Of a stretch of 64,000 bases of DNA, positions 14,972-24,868 are shown in pieces. The stretch covers positions 3,702,501-3,766,500 of the forward strand of contig NZ_CP092480.1 of the NCBI RefSeq assembly GCF_022429645.1. Direction: 5' to 3'. Both the position numbers and the translations under genes were made by a program. This DNA is from Lutibacter sp. A80. GTDB taxonomy: Bacteria > Bacteroidota > Bacteroidia > Flavobacteriales > Flavobacteriaceae. Under the pieces are notes generated by a model. It was given only the letters and a program-made list of their open reading frames with translations, was not told the DNA's origin and did no database searches. Position 1 is the first letter of the stretch, and each line of letters begins with the position of its first letter.

Positions 14972-17900
14972 TTACATATTTCTTCTATATTGTCCACCAA
15001 CTTCAAATAAAGCTTCAGTAATTTGTCCTATTGAACACACTTTACAAGCTTCCATTAATTGCTCAAAAATATTTTCATTATTTATTGATTTTTGTTTTAA
15101 CAATTGAAGTTGTTCATTGGTTTTGTGTTTATTACCAATATTTAAATTTTCTACTACATTTATTTGACCTTGTTTTTCTTTTTCAGTTGCTCTAATTACT
15201 TCTTGAGGTAAAACAGTAGGAGAGCCTTTGCTACTTAAAAACGTATTTACACCAATAATTGGAAATTTTCCATTGTGTTTTAATGTTTCGTAATATAAAC
15301 TTTCTTCCTGAATTTTACTGCGTTGGTACATTGTTTCCATAGCTCCTAAAACACCACCTCTTTCTGTAATTCTATCAAATTCTAAATAAATTGCTTCTTC
15401 AACCAAATCGGTTAATTCTTCAATAATAAAAGCTCCTTGAATTGGGTTTTCATTTTTAGCTAAACCCAACTCTTTATTAATAATTAGTTGAATAGCCATT
15501 GCTCTACGAACGCTTTCTTCTGTAGGAGTTGTAATTGCCTCATCATAAGCATTGGTATGTAAACTATTACAATTGTCGTAAATTGCATACAAAGCTTGCA
15601 GTGAAGTTCTAATATCATTAAAATCAATTTCTTGAGCATGTAAACTTCTACCTGAAGTTTGAATGTGGTATTTTAACATTTGAGCTCTTGGATTTGCACC
15701 ATATTTATATTTTAAAGCTTTTGCCCAAATTTTACGAGCAACTCTACCAATTACTGCATATTCAGGGTCTATTCCATTCGAAAAGAAAAAGGATAAGTTT
15801 GGACCAAATTTATTGATGTCCATACCTCTAGAAAGGTAGTATTCTATATATGTAAATCCGTTTGCTAAGGTAAATGCTAGTTGTGAAATTGGATTTGCTC
15901 CAGCTTCTGCCATATGATAACCCGAAATAGAAACTGAATAAAAATTACGGACATTATTTTTAATAAAATATTCTTGTACATCGCCCATTAAGCGCAAAGC
16001 AAATTCGGTTGAAAAAATGCAGGTATTTTGTGCTTGATCTTCTTTTAGAATATCAGCTTGTACAGTACCTCTAACTTTGGAAATTGTTTCGGTTTTTATT
16101 TTTTGATAAATTTCTTTAGGTAAAACTTCATCTCCAGTAACACCTAAAAGTAATAAACCTAAACCATTATTCCCTTCTGGAAGTTGTCCTTCATATTTAG
16201 GTCTTTCAACTCCTTTTGTTTTATAAATTGAAGCAATTTTAGTTTCAACTTCATCTTTTAAATTATTTTCTATAATGTATTTTTCACATTCTTGATCAAT
16301 AGCTGCATTCATAAAAAAAGCAAGCATCATAGGTGCTGGCCCATTAATGGTCATTGAAACTGAAGTTGTAGGGTTTGTTAATTCAAAACCTGAGTATAGT
16401 TTTTTAGTATCATCTAAACAACAAACTGAAACACCGGCATTTCCTATTTTACCATAAATATCTGGGCGTAAATTTGGATCGTTTCCATATAAAGTTACAG
16501 AATCAAAAGCAGTAGATAATCGTTTTGCTGCTGAGCCTAAACTTACATAATGAAAACGTTTGTTTGTGCGTTCTGGACTTCCTTCACCTGCAAACATTCT
16601 GGTAGGGTCTTCACCAGTTCTTTTAAAAGGAAAAAGGCCAGCTGTGTATGGAAATTCTCCAGGTACATTTTCTTCTAAAGTCCAATGTAAAATTGCTCCC
16701 CAGGCTTCATATTTTGGAAGGGCTATTTTAGGAATTTGTATGTGAGAAAGTGATTTGCTATGTGTTTTTATATTTATTTCTTTATCACGAACTTTATATG
16801 AGTATACCTCATTTTTATATGATTGTTTTTTAGTTTCCCAATTTAAAATGATGTTCCAGTTATGTGGATTTAAATCCATTTTAACTTTTGAAAACTCTTT
16901 AAATAACAGCGAAATTAATTGTTTGGAATCGTTATTTTTAACTTGTTTTAGGATTTCATCTTCATTCAATCCAATTTCTGTAAGAAGAGTTTGTGTAGGT
17001 TTATTATTAATGTTTCCAACAGAACAAATAGTTTTATAAATACCATAAAGTTTTTCGGCTATTTCTTTTTGTTGAAGGCTTTTTTTGTTGTAAGATCTAT
17101 TGTTTTCAGTAATTTCAGATAAATAACGAGTTCTGTTTGGTGGAATTATAAATTGATTTTTAATTGAATCTGTATTGAATTGAAAGCTGCTTTTAAAATG
17201 TTGAGACGTTTTTTCGTTTAGTTTTTTGATTAAAAAACGATATAATAGATTTGTTCCTAAATCGTTAAATTGCGAGGCGATAGTTCCAAAAACAGGCATT
17301 TGTTCAACAGCTTCTTCCCATAAACCATGGTTGCGTTGGTATTGTTTTTTTACATCTCTAAGCGCGTCTAGAGCACCGCGTTTATCAAATTTGTTTAGAG
17401 CAATTATATCAGCAAAATCGAGCATGTCAATTTTTTCTAATTGTGTTGCTGCGCCATATTCTGGAGTCATAACATACATAGAAACATCCGAATGTTCTAT
17501 TATTTCTGTATCGCTTTGTCCTATTCCAGAAGTTTCTAAAATCACTAAATCAAAATCGGCAACTTTTAAAATATCTACGGCATCATTTATATGTTTAGAC
17601 AATGCTAAATTAGCTTGTCTAGTAGCTAAAGAACGCATATAAACACGGTTGTTGTTAATTGCATTCATTCTAATTCTATCGCCTAATAGGGCGCCTCCAG
17701 TTTTACGTTTTGAAGGATCTACAGATACAATTGCAATTGTTTTTTCTGGGAAATCAACTAAAAATCGGCGTACAATTTCATCAACCGTAGATGATTTTCC
17801 TGAGCCTCCAGTTCCGGTAATACCTAAAACAGGAGTTTTAGATGCGTTGGCCTTTTTTCTTAGTTCATTAATGAAATCAATATGTTTTTCTGAAAAATTC

Positions 17901-18421
17901 TCTGCAGCTGAGATTGCTACAGCAATTTGTTTGTTAATTTTATTTTTAAGCTCAGAAACTTTAAAATCTACAATTTTGCCAGTTGCAAAATCACTTTTTT
18001 CAACCATATCATTAATCATACCTTGTAAACCAAGGCTTCTTCCGTCATCTGGAGAATATATTTTAGTAATACCGTAATTCATCAATTCTTCTATTTCTGA
18101 AGGAAGTATTACACCGCCACCGCCGCCAAATAGTTTAATATGTGTAGCCTTTTTTTCTTTTAAAAGATCAAACATATATTTAAAATACTCAGTATGTCCA
18201 CCTTGATAAGAAGTTATAGCAATTGCATTAGCATCTTCTTGTATTGCGCAATTCACAACTTCTTCAACACTTCTATCATGACCTAAATGAATTACTTCTA
18301 CACCAGTTGACTGAATAATTCTACGCATAATATTTATAGAAGCATCGTGTCCATCAAAAAGTGAAGCAGCAGTTACAATTCGTATTTTATTTACGGGTTT
18401 ATAAGTTGTGTTTTTTTTCAT
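14972..18421 (-). CDS. icmF: Fused isobutyryl-CoA mutase IcmF (B12 domain + G-protein chaperone + mutase)
   Basis: 1149 residues. The N-terminal B12-binding domain has the base-off motif [11 protein letters not shown] (~20) and GGGGG near 100. A MeaB-like GTPase follows, with P-loop [12 protein letters not shown] (~203), SVDPSKR and NKFD. The C-terminal mutase barrel has [20 protein letters not shown] (~575) and the [20 protein letters not shown] region. This order and length are those of IcmF, which interconverts isobutyryl-CoA and n-butyryl-CoA (and related acyl-CoAs) with adenosylcobalamin and has its own repair chaperone. It acts in branched-chain/fatty acid metabolism in the cytoplasm. 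sigZ and its peptide follow 69 nt downstream on the same strand. Confidence 0.95.
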   Translation of the reverse strand: MKKNTTYKPVNKIRIVTAASLFDGHDASINIMRRIIQSTGVEVIHLGHDRSVEEVVNCAIQEDANAIAITSYQGGHTEYFKYMFDLLKEKKATHIKLFGGGGGVILPSEIEELMNYGITKIYSPDDGRSLGLQGMINDMVEKSDFATGKIVDFKVSELKNKINKQIAVAISAAENFSEKHIDFINELRKKANASKTPVLGITGTGGSGKSSTVDEIVRRFLVDFPEKTIAIVSVDPSKRKTGGALLGDRIRMNAINNNRVYMRSLATRQANLALSKHINDAVDILKVADFDLVILETSGIGQSDTEIIEHSDVSMYVMTPEYGAATQLEKIDMLDFADIIALNKFDKRGALDALRDVKKQYQRNHGLWEEAVEQMPVFGTIASQFNDLGTNLLYRFLIKKLNEKTSQHFKSSFQFNTDSIKNQFIIPPNRTRYLSEITENNRSYNKKSLQQKEIAEKLYGIYKTICSVGNINNKPTQTLLTEIGLNEDEILKQVKNNDSKQLISLLFKEFSKVKMDLNPHNWNIILNWETKKQSYKNEVYSYKVRDKEINIKTHSKSLSHIQIPKIALPKYEAWGAILHWTLEENVPGEFPYTAGLFPFKRTGEDPTRMFAGEGSPERTNKRFHYVSLGSAAKRLSTAFDSVTLYGNDPNLRPDIYGKIGNAGVSVCCLDDTKKLYSGFELTNPTTSVSMTINGPAPMMLAFFMNAAIDQECEKYIIENNLKDEVETKIASIYKTKGVERPKYEGQLPEGNNGLGLLLLGVTGDEVLPKEIYQKIKTETISKVRGTVQADILKEDQAQNTCIFSTEFALRLMGDVQEYFIKNNVRNFYSVSISGYHMAEAGANPISQLAFTLANGFTYIEYYLSRGMDINKFGPNLSFFFSNGIDPEYAVIGRVARKIWAKALKYKYGANPRAQMLKYHIQTSGRSLHAQEIDFNDIRTSLQALYAIYDNCNSLHTNAYDEAITTPTEESVRRAMAIQLIINKELGLAKNENPIQGAFIIEELTDLVEEAIYLEFDRITERGGVLGAMETMYQRSKIQEESLYYETLKHNGKFPIIGVNTFLSSKGSPTVLPQEVIRATEKEKQGQINVVENLNIGNKHKTNEQLQLLKQKSINNENIFEQLMEACKVCSIGQITEALFEVGGQYRRNM

Positions 18422-18536
18422 TTCGAAATATTGATAAATATATGTGTTGCAATTTATGAATTTTTTAAAAATACAAATAAATTTTTACTAAATAGATAAC
18501 ATTTTAAGGCGCTGTAATTATAGTGTTATTTTTATT

Positions 18537-18544
18537 TAATTTTG
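18537..18544 (+). promoter_or_regulatory. Candidate -7 box of purU
   Basis: TAATTTTG fits TAnnTTTG and would give a leader of about 100 nt before purU, long for this genome. Confidence 0.4.
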
Positions 18545-18571
18545 GTACTTGAATTTTTTGTAAAGAACCGA

Positions 18572-18623
18572 GCATGCCCAAAAGTTTAACGCTTATGGAA
18601 ATAATTATTAGCGAACAGCATGC
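18572..18623 (+). promoter_or_regulatory. Potentially structured leader of purU with a short upstream reading frame
   Basis: GCATGC at 18572-18577 and 18618-18623 can pair, and inside them GTT…CGCT (18584-18593) pairs with AGCGAAC (18610-18616). A 35-codon frame (ATG 18574) begins in the outer stem and runs into purU. It may be a regulatory leader or chance; no known riboswitch is recognised. Confidence 0.3.
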
Positions 18624-18649
18624 GACCGTTAAAAAAATAATAAAGACAC

Positions 18650-19504
18650 ATGAAAAAAATAACAATACTTATAAATTGTAATGACGGTAAAGGTATAATT
18701 GCATCCGTAACTAATTTTATACACCAACAAAACGGAAATATTGTATATATAGATCAGCATGTTGATAGGCAAGATAATATGTTTTTTATGCGATTGGAAT
18801 GTGAGCTTTTAGAAGAATCATTTTCTTTCCGTGTTTTTAAAAAGGTTTTTAGTGATGTAATTGCCGAGAAATTTGAAATGACTTGGAGTTTGTACGATTC
18901 TGATATAAAGCCAAAAATGGCATTGTTTGTTTCTAAATACGAACATTGTTTGTATGATATTTTAAGTAGGTATAGCACAAATGAATTAGATGTAGAAATA
19001 CCGTTAATAATAAGTAATCATCCAGATTTAGAACCAATAGCTAAATCTTTTAATATTCCGTTTTACTGTATAAAAGTTACAAAAGAAACAAAGCAACAGG
19101 CTGAAGCATCTCAGTTAAAGTTATTGCGTGAATATGAAATTGATTTTATTGCGTTAGCAAGATATATGCAAATAATTTCATCTAAATTAATTCAAGAATA
19201 TACCAACAAAATTATAAATATTCACCATTCATTTTTACCTGCATTTCCTGGTGCAAAACCTTATCATTCAGCTTTTAAAAGAGGTGTTAAAATTATTGGA
19301 GCCACAAGTCATTATGTTACTGAAGAGTTAGATGAAGGACCAATAATTGAACAAGATATAACACGTGTTTCTCATATAAATACTATTAAAGACTTTATTT
19401 TAAAAGGTAGAGATTTAGAAAAAATAGTATTGTCAAGAGCTCTAAAATTACATATAAAGAGGAAGGTGATGGTTTTTAAAAATAAAACAGTTGTCTTTAA
19501 ATAA
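18650..19504 (+). CDS. purU: Formyltetrahydrofolate deformylase
   Basis: 284 residues, the usual PurU length. An N-terminal ACT domain (ITILINCNDGKGIIASVTNFI) is followed by a formyltransferase-fold hydrolase: SNHPDLEP, then the active-site stretch INIHHSFLPAFPGAKPYHSAF with the His, and the GATSHYV…DEGPIIEQD motif. It releases formate and THF from 10-formyl-THF, balancing one-carbon pools for purine synthesis; the ACT domain probably senses Gly/Met. It is divergent from icmF. A long leader with possible structure precedes it. Confidence 0.95.
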   Translation: MKKITILINCNDGKGIIASVTNFIHQQNGNIVYIDQHVDRQDNMFFMRLECELLEESFSFRVFKKVFSDVIAEKFEMTWSLYDSDIKPKMALFVSKYEHCLYDILSRYSTNELDVEIPLIISNHPDLEPIAKSFNIPFYCIKVTKETKQQAEASQLKLLREYEIDFIALARYMQIISSKLIQEYTNKIINIHHSFLPAFPGAKPYHSAFKRGVKIIGATSHYVTEELDEGPIIEQDITRVSHINTIKDFILKGRDLEKIVLSRALKLHIKRKVMVFKNKTVVFK

Positions 19505-19658
19505 AGGCATAATTGTTTTATTTATTGTAGTACGATTTTAGTTTTTATAAATATAATTATGGTATGATTGTTGATATGTTTATTGACGTGTAACATAGCT
19601 GATTATAAGGTAAATTGTTATATAAAATATTTTTTTAATAAAGTTAAAATTCAAGAAT

Positions 19659-20189
19659 ATGAAAGCCGTAAAATTTCTTCCGTTAATGCTTCTTTTTTTA
19701 GTTGCATCTTGTAGCTCGGTTAAAGTTACATCAGATTATGATACATCAACTGATTTTACCAAATACAAAACATATGCATTCTATAAAAAAGGAATTGATA
19801 AAGTTGAAATATCGGATTTAGACAAACGTAGAATTTTAAAAGCTCTTGAATCAGAATTAGCAGCTAAAGGTTTTACAAAATCTTCAAATCCAGATGTTCT
19901 TGTCAATATTTTTACAAAAGCGCATCAAAAAGTAGATGTTTATAATAATAATTCTATGCACATTGGTTGGCATCCTTGGTATTACGGACCAAATTATGGT
20001 ATGCATATTTCTAAATACACAGAAGGAACACTTTTTATTGATTTAATAGATTCTAATAAGAAAGAGTTGATTTGGCAAGGTATTGGAAGCGGAGGTTTAA
20101 CAACTTCTGGAAATGTTGCTAAAAAAGAAGAAAGAATTAGAGAATTTGTTGCTGAAATAATGACAAATTACCCTCCAGTAATTGAATAA
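19659..20189 (+). CDS. DUF4136 family lipoprotein
   Basis: 176 residues. The signal peptide ends in the lipobox VASC (about 16-19), followed by SSVKVTSDYD. The body has the DUF4136 pattern: F-x-K-Y-K-T-Y-A-F near 36, a DLDKRRILKALESELAAKG helix, then G-T-L-F-I-D-L-I-D and ELIWQGIGSG. These are small periplasmic/outer-membrane lipoproteins of unknown role common in Bacteroidota and Proteobacteria. It is a single gene with its own terminator at 20211. Confidence 0.9.
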   Translation: MKAVKFLPLMLLFLVASCSSVKVTSDYDTSTDFTKYKTYAFYKKGIDKVEISDLDKRRILKALESELAAKGFTKSSNPDVLVNIFTKAHQKVDVYNNNSMHIGWHPWYYGPNYGMHISKYTEGTLFIDLIDSNKKELIWQGIGSGGLTTSGNVAKKEERIREFVAEIMTNYPPVIE

Positions 20190-20210
20190 TTACAGTTAAA
20201 TAATAGTTTA

Positions 20211-20242
20211 AAAACGTTCTGAAGTTTCAGAACGTTTTTTTT
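20211..20242 (+). terminator. Terminator of the DUF4136 gene
   Basis: aaaacgttctga pairs with tcagaacgtttt around a 4-nt loop, followed by a run of T. Confidence 0.9.
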
Positions 20243-20258
20243 ATGTTATTTTTACACC

Positions 20259-20429
20259 GTGGAGTATAAAAAAATAAGTCCTTTAGAAGAGGGAGATTAT
20301 TACGTTAATGAACAAGGATACCGTGTTTTTACAGAACAATATCATTTAAAAAGAGGGTATTGTTGTAAAAACGGATGTAAACATTGTCCGTTTGGTTATG
20401 ATAAAAATACGAATTCAATAAAAAAATAA
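20259..20429 (+). CDS. DUF5522-like small Cys/His protein
   Basis: 56 residues, starting at GTG 20259 (no in-frame ATG; the ATG at 20243 is in another frame and stops at once). The conserved core is GYRVFTEQYHLKRGYCC followed by NGCKHCPFGYD, the CC-x3-C-x2-C-x-GY signature of the DUF5522 family, probably a small metal site. Its function is unknown. It is 3 nt upstream of the DUF4197 gene and so probably in one transcript with it. Confidence 0.75.
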   Translation: MEYKKISPLEEGDYYVNEQGYRVFTEQYHLKRGYCCKNGCKHCPFGYDKNTNSIKK

Positions 20430-20432
20430 AAG

Positions 20433-21137
20433 ATGCTAAAACGAATACTATTAATTGCAGTGATTTTTCAATTTTCTGCATGTTCAGAATTACAACAAGT
20501 TATAAGTCAATTACCAAATACTGGTATAACAAACGATCAAATAGCGGGAGGTTTAAAGGAAGCTTTAAATAACGGAATTACAAACCAAGTAACAAAACTG
20601 TCTGTTGAAAATGGTTTTTATAAAAATGAATTAACCAGAATTTTACTTCCTGAAGAATTGCAAAAAGTAGATAATACTTTACGATCAATTGGTTTATCTA
20701 AATTAGCCGATGAAGGAATAAAGGTATTAAATAATGCAGCTGAAGATGCTGTTGGAGAGGCAATTCCTATTTTTGTTGATGCAATAAAAGGTATGACTTT
20801 TACAGATGCTAAAAATATTTTATTAGGAGATAAAAATGCAGCTACTCAATATTTACAAACAGCTACTTCAGAGACATTATACCAAAAATTTAATCCAATT
20901 ATTGCCAATTCTTTTCAAAAGGTAGGAGCAGATAAAATTTGGTCGAATTTAATTACAAAATACAATAGTTTACCATTAACAAACGATGTAAATCCAGATT
21001 TAACAGATTATGTAACTGGAGAAGCTTTAAAAGGTGTTTATACAATGGTTGAAGTTGAAGAACTTAATATTAGAACTAAAGTAAGTAGCAGATCTTCAGA
21101 TTTGCTAAAAAAGGTTTTTGCTTTACAAGACAATTAA
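20433..21137 (+). CDS. DUF4197 family lipoprotein
   Basis: 234 residues. A short signal peptide ends at the lipobox FSAC (residue 17 is Cys). The body matches DUF4197: QIAGGLKEALNNGITNQVTKLS, ILLPEELQKVDNTLRSIGL, then a helical domain with FVDAIKGMTFTDAKNILLG and TDYVTGEALKGVYTMVEVEE near the end. These are all-helical periplasmic lipoproteins of unknown function. It follows the DUF5522-like gene by 3 nt and ends at a strong bidirectional terminator. Confidence 0.92.
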   Translation: MLKRILLIAVIFQFSACSELQQVISQLPNTGITNDQIAGGLKEALNNGITNQVTKLSVENGFYKNELTRILLPEELQKVDNTLRSIGLSKLADEGIKVLNNAAEDAVGEAIPIFVDAIKGMTFTDAKNILLGDKNAATQYLQTATSETLYQKFNPIIANSFQKVGADKIWSNLITKYNSLPLTNDVNPDLTDYVTGEALKGVYTMVEVEELNIRTKVSSRSSDLLKKVFALQDN

Positions 21138-21156
21138 TTTAGATAAAATATTAGAA

Positions 21157-21190
21157 AAAAAGCCTTTCAATTAAATTTGAAAGGCTTTTT
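21157..21190. terminator. Bidirectional terminator
   Basis: aaaaagcctttcaa / ttgaaaggcttttt, a 14-bp stem with 6-nt loop between the convergent DUF4197 and BtuF-like genes. Confidence 0.9.
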
Positions 21191-21222
21191 TTACTTTTAT
21201 AAGTTTTTTTTATACAATAGTA

Positions 21223-22029
21223 TTAAAAATGACTTTCTAGTTTTTTATGTAATTCTTTAAAATAATCAAAAGCTAAAAGCATTCTAGATCCAAACCAACT
21301 AAACATTTCGCCATCACCAAAAACAGTGATAGATCGGTTTGTAAATGATGCAATTTCCATAGCATGTTCATCTTTAAAAGAAAATGGTTCTGACGATAAA
21401 ATAACAACATCTGGATCGCCTTCGTGTCTTATTTTATTGATTTCTACTTTTGGATAACGACTCATATTTCCATAAATGTTTTCAAACTTATTTAGTTTCA
21501 TCATTTCATTTATAAATGTGTCGTTACCAACAACCATCCAAGGTTTTGCCCAAATAAAATAAGCCACTTTTCTAACTGGTTTATCTTTTATAAATTGGTT
21601 AAAATCATTCATTTTAAACTCAAGTTTATGTACTAGATTGTCCGCTTCAGTTCTACGGTTAAGTATTGAGCCTAAATGTAAAATTAAATCAATAGCTTGT
21701 TGTATGGTATTTACATCAGAAAAATAGGTGGGCGCTATTTTTTCTAGTTCAGGTAGCATATCGTAAGCATTTTCTTCTTTATTACATAGTATAAAATCAG
21801 GATTTAATGCTTTAATTTTTTCATAATCTACTTTTTTTGTACCACCAACGCTAGTTTTAGTTGATTTTAAATGATAAGGATGTACACAAAATTTAGTAAT
21901 ACCAATCAATTCATTTTCTAAAGCTAAGTCGTATAAAAGTTCTGTTTGCGAAGGAACTAATGAAACGATTCTTTTAGGTGTATTTTTTAATGTAATTTCT
22001 CGACCTAGTTGATCTTTAATTATTTTCAT
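21223..22029 (-). CDS. BtuF-like helical-backbone metal/cobalamin-binding protein without signal peptide
   Basis: 268 residues with the class III substrate-binding fold: DQLGREITLKNTPKRIVSLVPSQTELLYDL at the N-terminus, two lobes joined by a long helix, and the PDFILCNKEEN and DPDVVILSSEPF strands. This family binds vitamin B12, haem or siderophores for ABC import. It starts directly at MKIIKDQ with no hydrophobic signal or lipobox, so by sequence it would be cytoplasmic, an oddity shared by some Bacteroidota homologues. No permease or ATPase is adjacent. It follows pyrF by 28 nt on the same strand. Confidence 0.85.
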   Translation of the reverse strand: MKIIKDQLGREITLKNTPKRIVSLVPSQTELLYDLALENELIGITKFCVHPYHLKSTKTSVGGTKKVDYEKIKALNPDFILCNKEENAYDMLPELEKIAPTYFSDVNTIQQAIDLILHLGSILNRRTEADNLVHKLEFKMNDFNQFIKDKPVRKVAYFIWAKPWMVVGNDTFINEMMKLNKFENIYGNMSRYPKVEINKIRHEGDPDVVILSSEPFSFKDEHAMEIASFTNRSITVFGDGEMFSWFGSRMLLAFDYFKELHKKLESHF

Positions 22030-22057
22030 TTGTATGTGTATCTGTTTTACTTAAAAA

Positions 22058-22879
22058 TTAACAGCAAGTGTTTAATATAGCTGCCATTTCTTGTTGTAAT
22101 TTTAGAGCTTCTTCTTGCGCTTTTAAGGCGAAGTTCTCATCGTTTCCAGCATAAATAATTCCTCTTGAAGAATTTATAAGTAAGCCGCAATCTTTATTTA
22201 ATCCATATTTGCAAACATCTTGTAAATTACCTCCTTGAGCACCAACCCCTGGAACTAATAGAAAATGATTTGGAACAATTTTTCTAATTTCTTCAAAATA
22301 GGATGCTTTTGTTGCTCCAACAACAAACATTAAGTTTTCAGAATTTTTCCAAGTAAGTGCTGTTTTTAAAACTTCTTTGTATAAAGCTTCATTTTCTGTT
22401 TTTAATCCTTGAAAATCCAATCCACCTTTGTTAGATGTTAAGGCTAAAAGTATAGTGTTTTTGTTTTCAAAAGCTAAAAAAGGTTCTACAGAATCACTTC
22501 CCATATAGGGTGCTACAGTAACAGAATCAAAATTTAAATCTTCAAAAAATGCTTTAGCATACATTGTAGATGTATTTCCAATATCGCCACGTTTTGCATC
22601 TGCAATGGTAAATAATTCAGGATAGTTTGCATTAATATACTTTATGGTTTTTTCTAATGCAAGCCAACCTTTAATTCCGTAAGCTTCGTAAAATGCAGTA
22701 TTTGGCTTATAGGCAATAGCTAAATGATGTGTTGCATCTATTATTTGTTTGTTAAATTCAAAAATAGGATCTTCTTTCGCTAATAAATGTGTTGGGATTT
22801 TAGATAAATCTACATCTAAACCAATGCACAGAAACGATTTTTTTTGTTGAATTTGGGTAATTAATTCTTGTTTATTCAT
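22058..22879 (-). CDS. pyrF: Orotidine 5'-phosphate decarboxylase
   Basis: 273 residues from ATG 22879. A frame start 24 nt earlier would lie inside the -7 box at 22901-22908, so the MNKQELITQ start is chosen. Type 2 OMP decarboxylase features are present: [28 protein letters not shown], and the catalytic [14 protein letters not shown] with the D-x-K-x2-D centre, then [11 protein letters not shown]. It converts OMP to UMP, the last step of de novo pyrimidine synthesis. The gene is followed by the BtuF-like gene. Confidence 0.96.
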   Translation of the reverse strand: MNKQELITQIQQKKSFLCIGLDVDLSKIPTHLLAKEDPIFEFNKQIIDATHHLAIAYKPNTAFYEAYGIKGWLALEKTIKYINANYPELFTIADAKRGDIGNTSTMYAKAFFEDLNFDSVTVAPYMGSDSVEPFLAFENKNTILLALTSNKGGLDFQGLKTENEALYKEVLKTALTWKNSENLMFVVGATKASYFEEIRKIVPNHFLLVPGVGAQGGNLQDVCKYGLNKDCGLLINSSRGIIYAGNDENFALKAQEEALKLQQEMAAILNTCC

Positions 22880-22900
22880 AATGTAAAATAAAGAGTTGGA

Positions 22901-22908
22901 CAAAAGTA
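22901..22908 (-). promoter_or_regulatory. Candidate -7 box of pyrF
   Basis: On the minus strand TACTTTTG matches TAnnTTTG, 21 nt before ATG 22879. It excludes the longer start at 22903. Confidence 0.5.
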
Positions 22909-23125
22909 CTAATTTTAATAGTTTAAGTTATAATTGTATTTAAGTTTTATATGCTGATTATTTATATTTATGCATACTAAAAATATGTTATTAGTTTGTG
23001 TAATTTAATAGTTGATTTGTAAGTTTTTAAAATTTGTAATAAATAAGGTATTTGTATTGATTATCAATCGAAAACGATTGCGAAAACAAGTCCTTTATTT
23101 CAGCCTTTTTTTCATCTTAAAAGTG

Positions 23126-23133
23126 TAAATTTG
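23126..23133 (+). promoter_or_regulatory. Candidate -7 box of tpiA
   Basis: TAAATTTG fits TAnnTTTG, 37 nt before the tpiA ATG, with a T-run near the -33 position. Confidence 0.5.
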
Positions 23134-23170
23134 TGGTATAAATGAATACTATAAAGTAAAATATAAAATA

Positions 23171-23929
23171 ATGAGAAAACAGATAGTTGCAGGAAACTGG
23201 AAAATGAACAAAAATGTTCAAGAGTCAACACAATTAGCAAGCGAAATTGTAGCAGAAGTAAAAGATTTAAATTTAGACAATACGCGTGTAATTGTTACAC
23301 CAACTTTTGTAAATATTAGCGAAGTTGTAAAAGTAGCAAAAGGTTCAGCTGTAGAGGTAGCTGCTCAAAATATGCACCAAGCTAAAAGCGGTGCTTTTAC
23401 AGGAGAAATTTCTGCTGAAATGTTAACATCTTTAGGTTTAAAAACTGTTATTTTAGGACACTCTGAAAGACGTGAGTATTTTGGAGAAACAGATGCTATT
23501 TTAACTGAAAAAGTTGATGCTGCATTAGCAAACGGGTTAGAAGTAATTTTCTGTTTTGGTGAAGTTTTAGAAGATAGAAAAGCTGGAAATCATTTTAACG
23601 TTGTTGAAAGTCAAATTAAAAATGCTTTGTTCCATTTACCAGCAGATGCTTGGAAAAATATTGTTTTAGCTTACGAACCAGTTTGGGCAATAGGTACTGG
23701 TGAAACTGCTTCTCCAGAACAAGCACAAGAAATGCACGCTTTTATTAGAAAAATTGTAACAGACAAATACAATGCAGAAGTTGCTGGAGATGTATCAATT
23801 TTATACGGAGGAAGTGTAAACCCTGGTAATGCAAAAGAAATTTTCTCTAAAGAAGATGTAGATGGTGGATTAATTGGTGGAGCTGCTTTAAAAGCTGAAA
23901 GTTTTATTGCTTTGGTAAATTCATTTTAA
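23171..23929 (+). CDS. tpiA: Triosephosphate isomerase
   Basis: 252 residues, the standard TIM length. Active-site residues are visible: N-x-K in AGNWKMNKN (~11-13), the catalytic His in VILGHSERREYFGE (~97), the catalytic Glu in LAYEPVWAIGTG (~168), and the phosphate-binding LYGGSVNPGN and GLIGGAALK near the end. It interconverts DHAP and glyceraldehyde-3-phosphate. Its terminator at 23962 doubles as the promoter region of prmA. Confidence 0.98.
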   Translation: MRKQIVAGNWKMNKNVQESTQLASEIVAEVKDLNLDNTRVIVTPTFVNISEVVKVAKGSAVEVAAQNMHQAKSGAFTGEISAEMLTSLGLKTVILGHSERREYFGETDAILTEKVDAALANGLEVIFCFGEVLEDRKAGNHFNVVESQIKNALFHLPADAWKNIVLAYEPVWAIGTGETASPEQAQEMHAFIRKIVTDKYNAEVAGDVSILYGGSVNPGNAKEIFSKEDVDGGLIGGAALKAESFIALVNSF

Positions 23930-23961
23930 GGAAATCTTAAAATAAAGTTATAAAAATAGAT

Positions 23962-23998
23962 ACGGTTTTCTTTCATTAGCAAAGGAAACCGTATTTTT
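23962..23998 (+). terminator. tpiA terminator whose T-tract forms the prmA -7 box
   Basis: acggttttcttt (23962-23973) pairs with aaaggaaaccgt (23981-23992), one G-U pair, followed by atttttg. The T-tract TATTTTTG (23992-23999) is also a TAnnTTTG -7 box for prmA. Confidence 0.7.
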
Positions 23999-23999
23999 G
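23992..23999 (+). promoter_or_regulatory. Candidate -7 box of prmA
   Basis: TATTTTTG, 21 nt before the ATG at 24021. It overlaps the first codon of the longest frame (23997), which supports the shorter start. Confidence 0.5.
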
Positions 24000-24020
24000 C
24001 ATTTGGAAATAAATTTTGAT

Positions 24021-24851
24021 ATGATAAAATACATTGGTTATAACTTTGCGGTTACACCTAAAGAACCTGCTACAGAAATTTTAATTGCGCAGTTAGGTTT
24101 TGCAGGTTTTGAAAGTTTTGTTGAAAATGAAGATGGCGTAACAGCCTATATTCAAGAAGATGATTGGAATTCTGAAATTTTAAAAGACATTCAGATTTTA
24201 AATTCAGGTGAGTTTAAGTTTACTATTACCGAAGAGGTGATAGAACAAACTAATTGGAATAGCGAATGGGAAAAAAACTTTAGCCCAATTCAGGTTGATG
24301 ATTTGGTGAGTATTAGAGCTCCGTTTCATGAAAACCCAAATTTAAAGTACGACATTATTATAGAACCAAAAATGAGTTTTGGAACTGGGCATCATGAAAC
24401 TACACATATGATGGTGCAGCACTTGTTAAACTTAGATTTATTAGATAAAAAAGTTTTGGACATGGGTTGCGGAACTGGAATTTTAGCAATTTTTGCTGAA
24501 ATGAAAGGAGCAAAACCTATTGATGCAATTGATATTGATAATTGGTGTTACGAGAATTCATTGGAAAATGTGGAACGTAATAAGTGTTCTCATATTTCAG
24601 TTTTTGAAGGAGACGCTTCTTTGTTGGTAAACAAAAAGTACGATGTAATTATAGCAAATATTAATAGAAATATTCTGTTAAACGATATGCAATCGTATAT
24701 GAATTGTTTAAATAAAGATGGTGTAATATTGTTTAGTGGGTTTTATAAAGAAGATATTCCAGTTATTGATGCAGAAGTATCTAAATTTAATTTAAAATTA
24801 GATAGCACTATAGAACGTAATAATTGGGTGGCTTTAAAGTATAAAAAATAA
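24021..24851 (+). CDS. prmA: Ribosomal protein L11 methyltransferase
   Basis: 276 residues from ATG 24021 (a non-ATG start at 23997 would sit in the promoter). The N-terminal L11-binding domain (PATEILIAQLGFAGFESFVENEDG) leads into an AdoMet-dependent methyltransferase: PKMSFGTGHHETTHMM, then motif I VLDMGCGTGILAIFAEMKG and the acidic IDAIDIDNW strand, with the IIANINRNILL motif IV. It trimethylates L11 Lys and N-terminus. clpS follows 17 nt downstream with its own -7 box. Confidence 0.95.
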   Translation: MIKYIGYNFAVTPKEPATEILIAQLGFAGFESFVENEDGVTAYIQEDDWNSEILKDIQILNSGEFKFTITEEVIEQTNWNSEWEKNFSPIQVDDLVSIRAPFHENPNLKYDIIIEPKMSFGTGHHETTHMMVQHLLNLDLLDKKVLDMGCGTGILAIFAEMKGAKPIDAIDIDNWCYENSLENVERNKCSHISVFEGDASLLVNKKYDVIIANINRNILLNDMQSYMNCLNKDGVILFSGFYKEDIPVIDAEVSKFNLKLDSTIERNNWVALKYKK

Positions 24852-24856
24852 TTTAT

Positions 24857-24864
24857 TATTTTTG
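24857..24864 (+). promoter_or_regulatory. Candidate -7 box of clpS
   Basis: TATTTTTG lies only 5 nt before the clpS ATG, implying a nearly leaderless transcript, in addition to read-through from prmA. Confidence 0.4.
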
Positions 24865-24868
24865 CACT

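Noticed and set aside
17226..18077. Two long plus-strand frames (138 and 142 codons) opposite icmF
   Set aside because: They are antisense to a strongly recognised gene, have no -7 box, and translate to Ser/Ile-rich sequence typical of reverse-complemented coding DNA.
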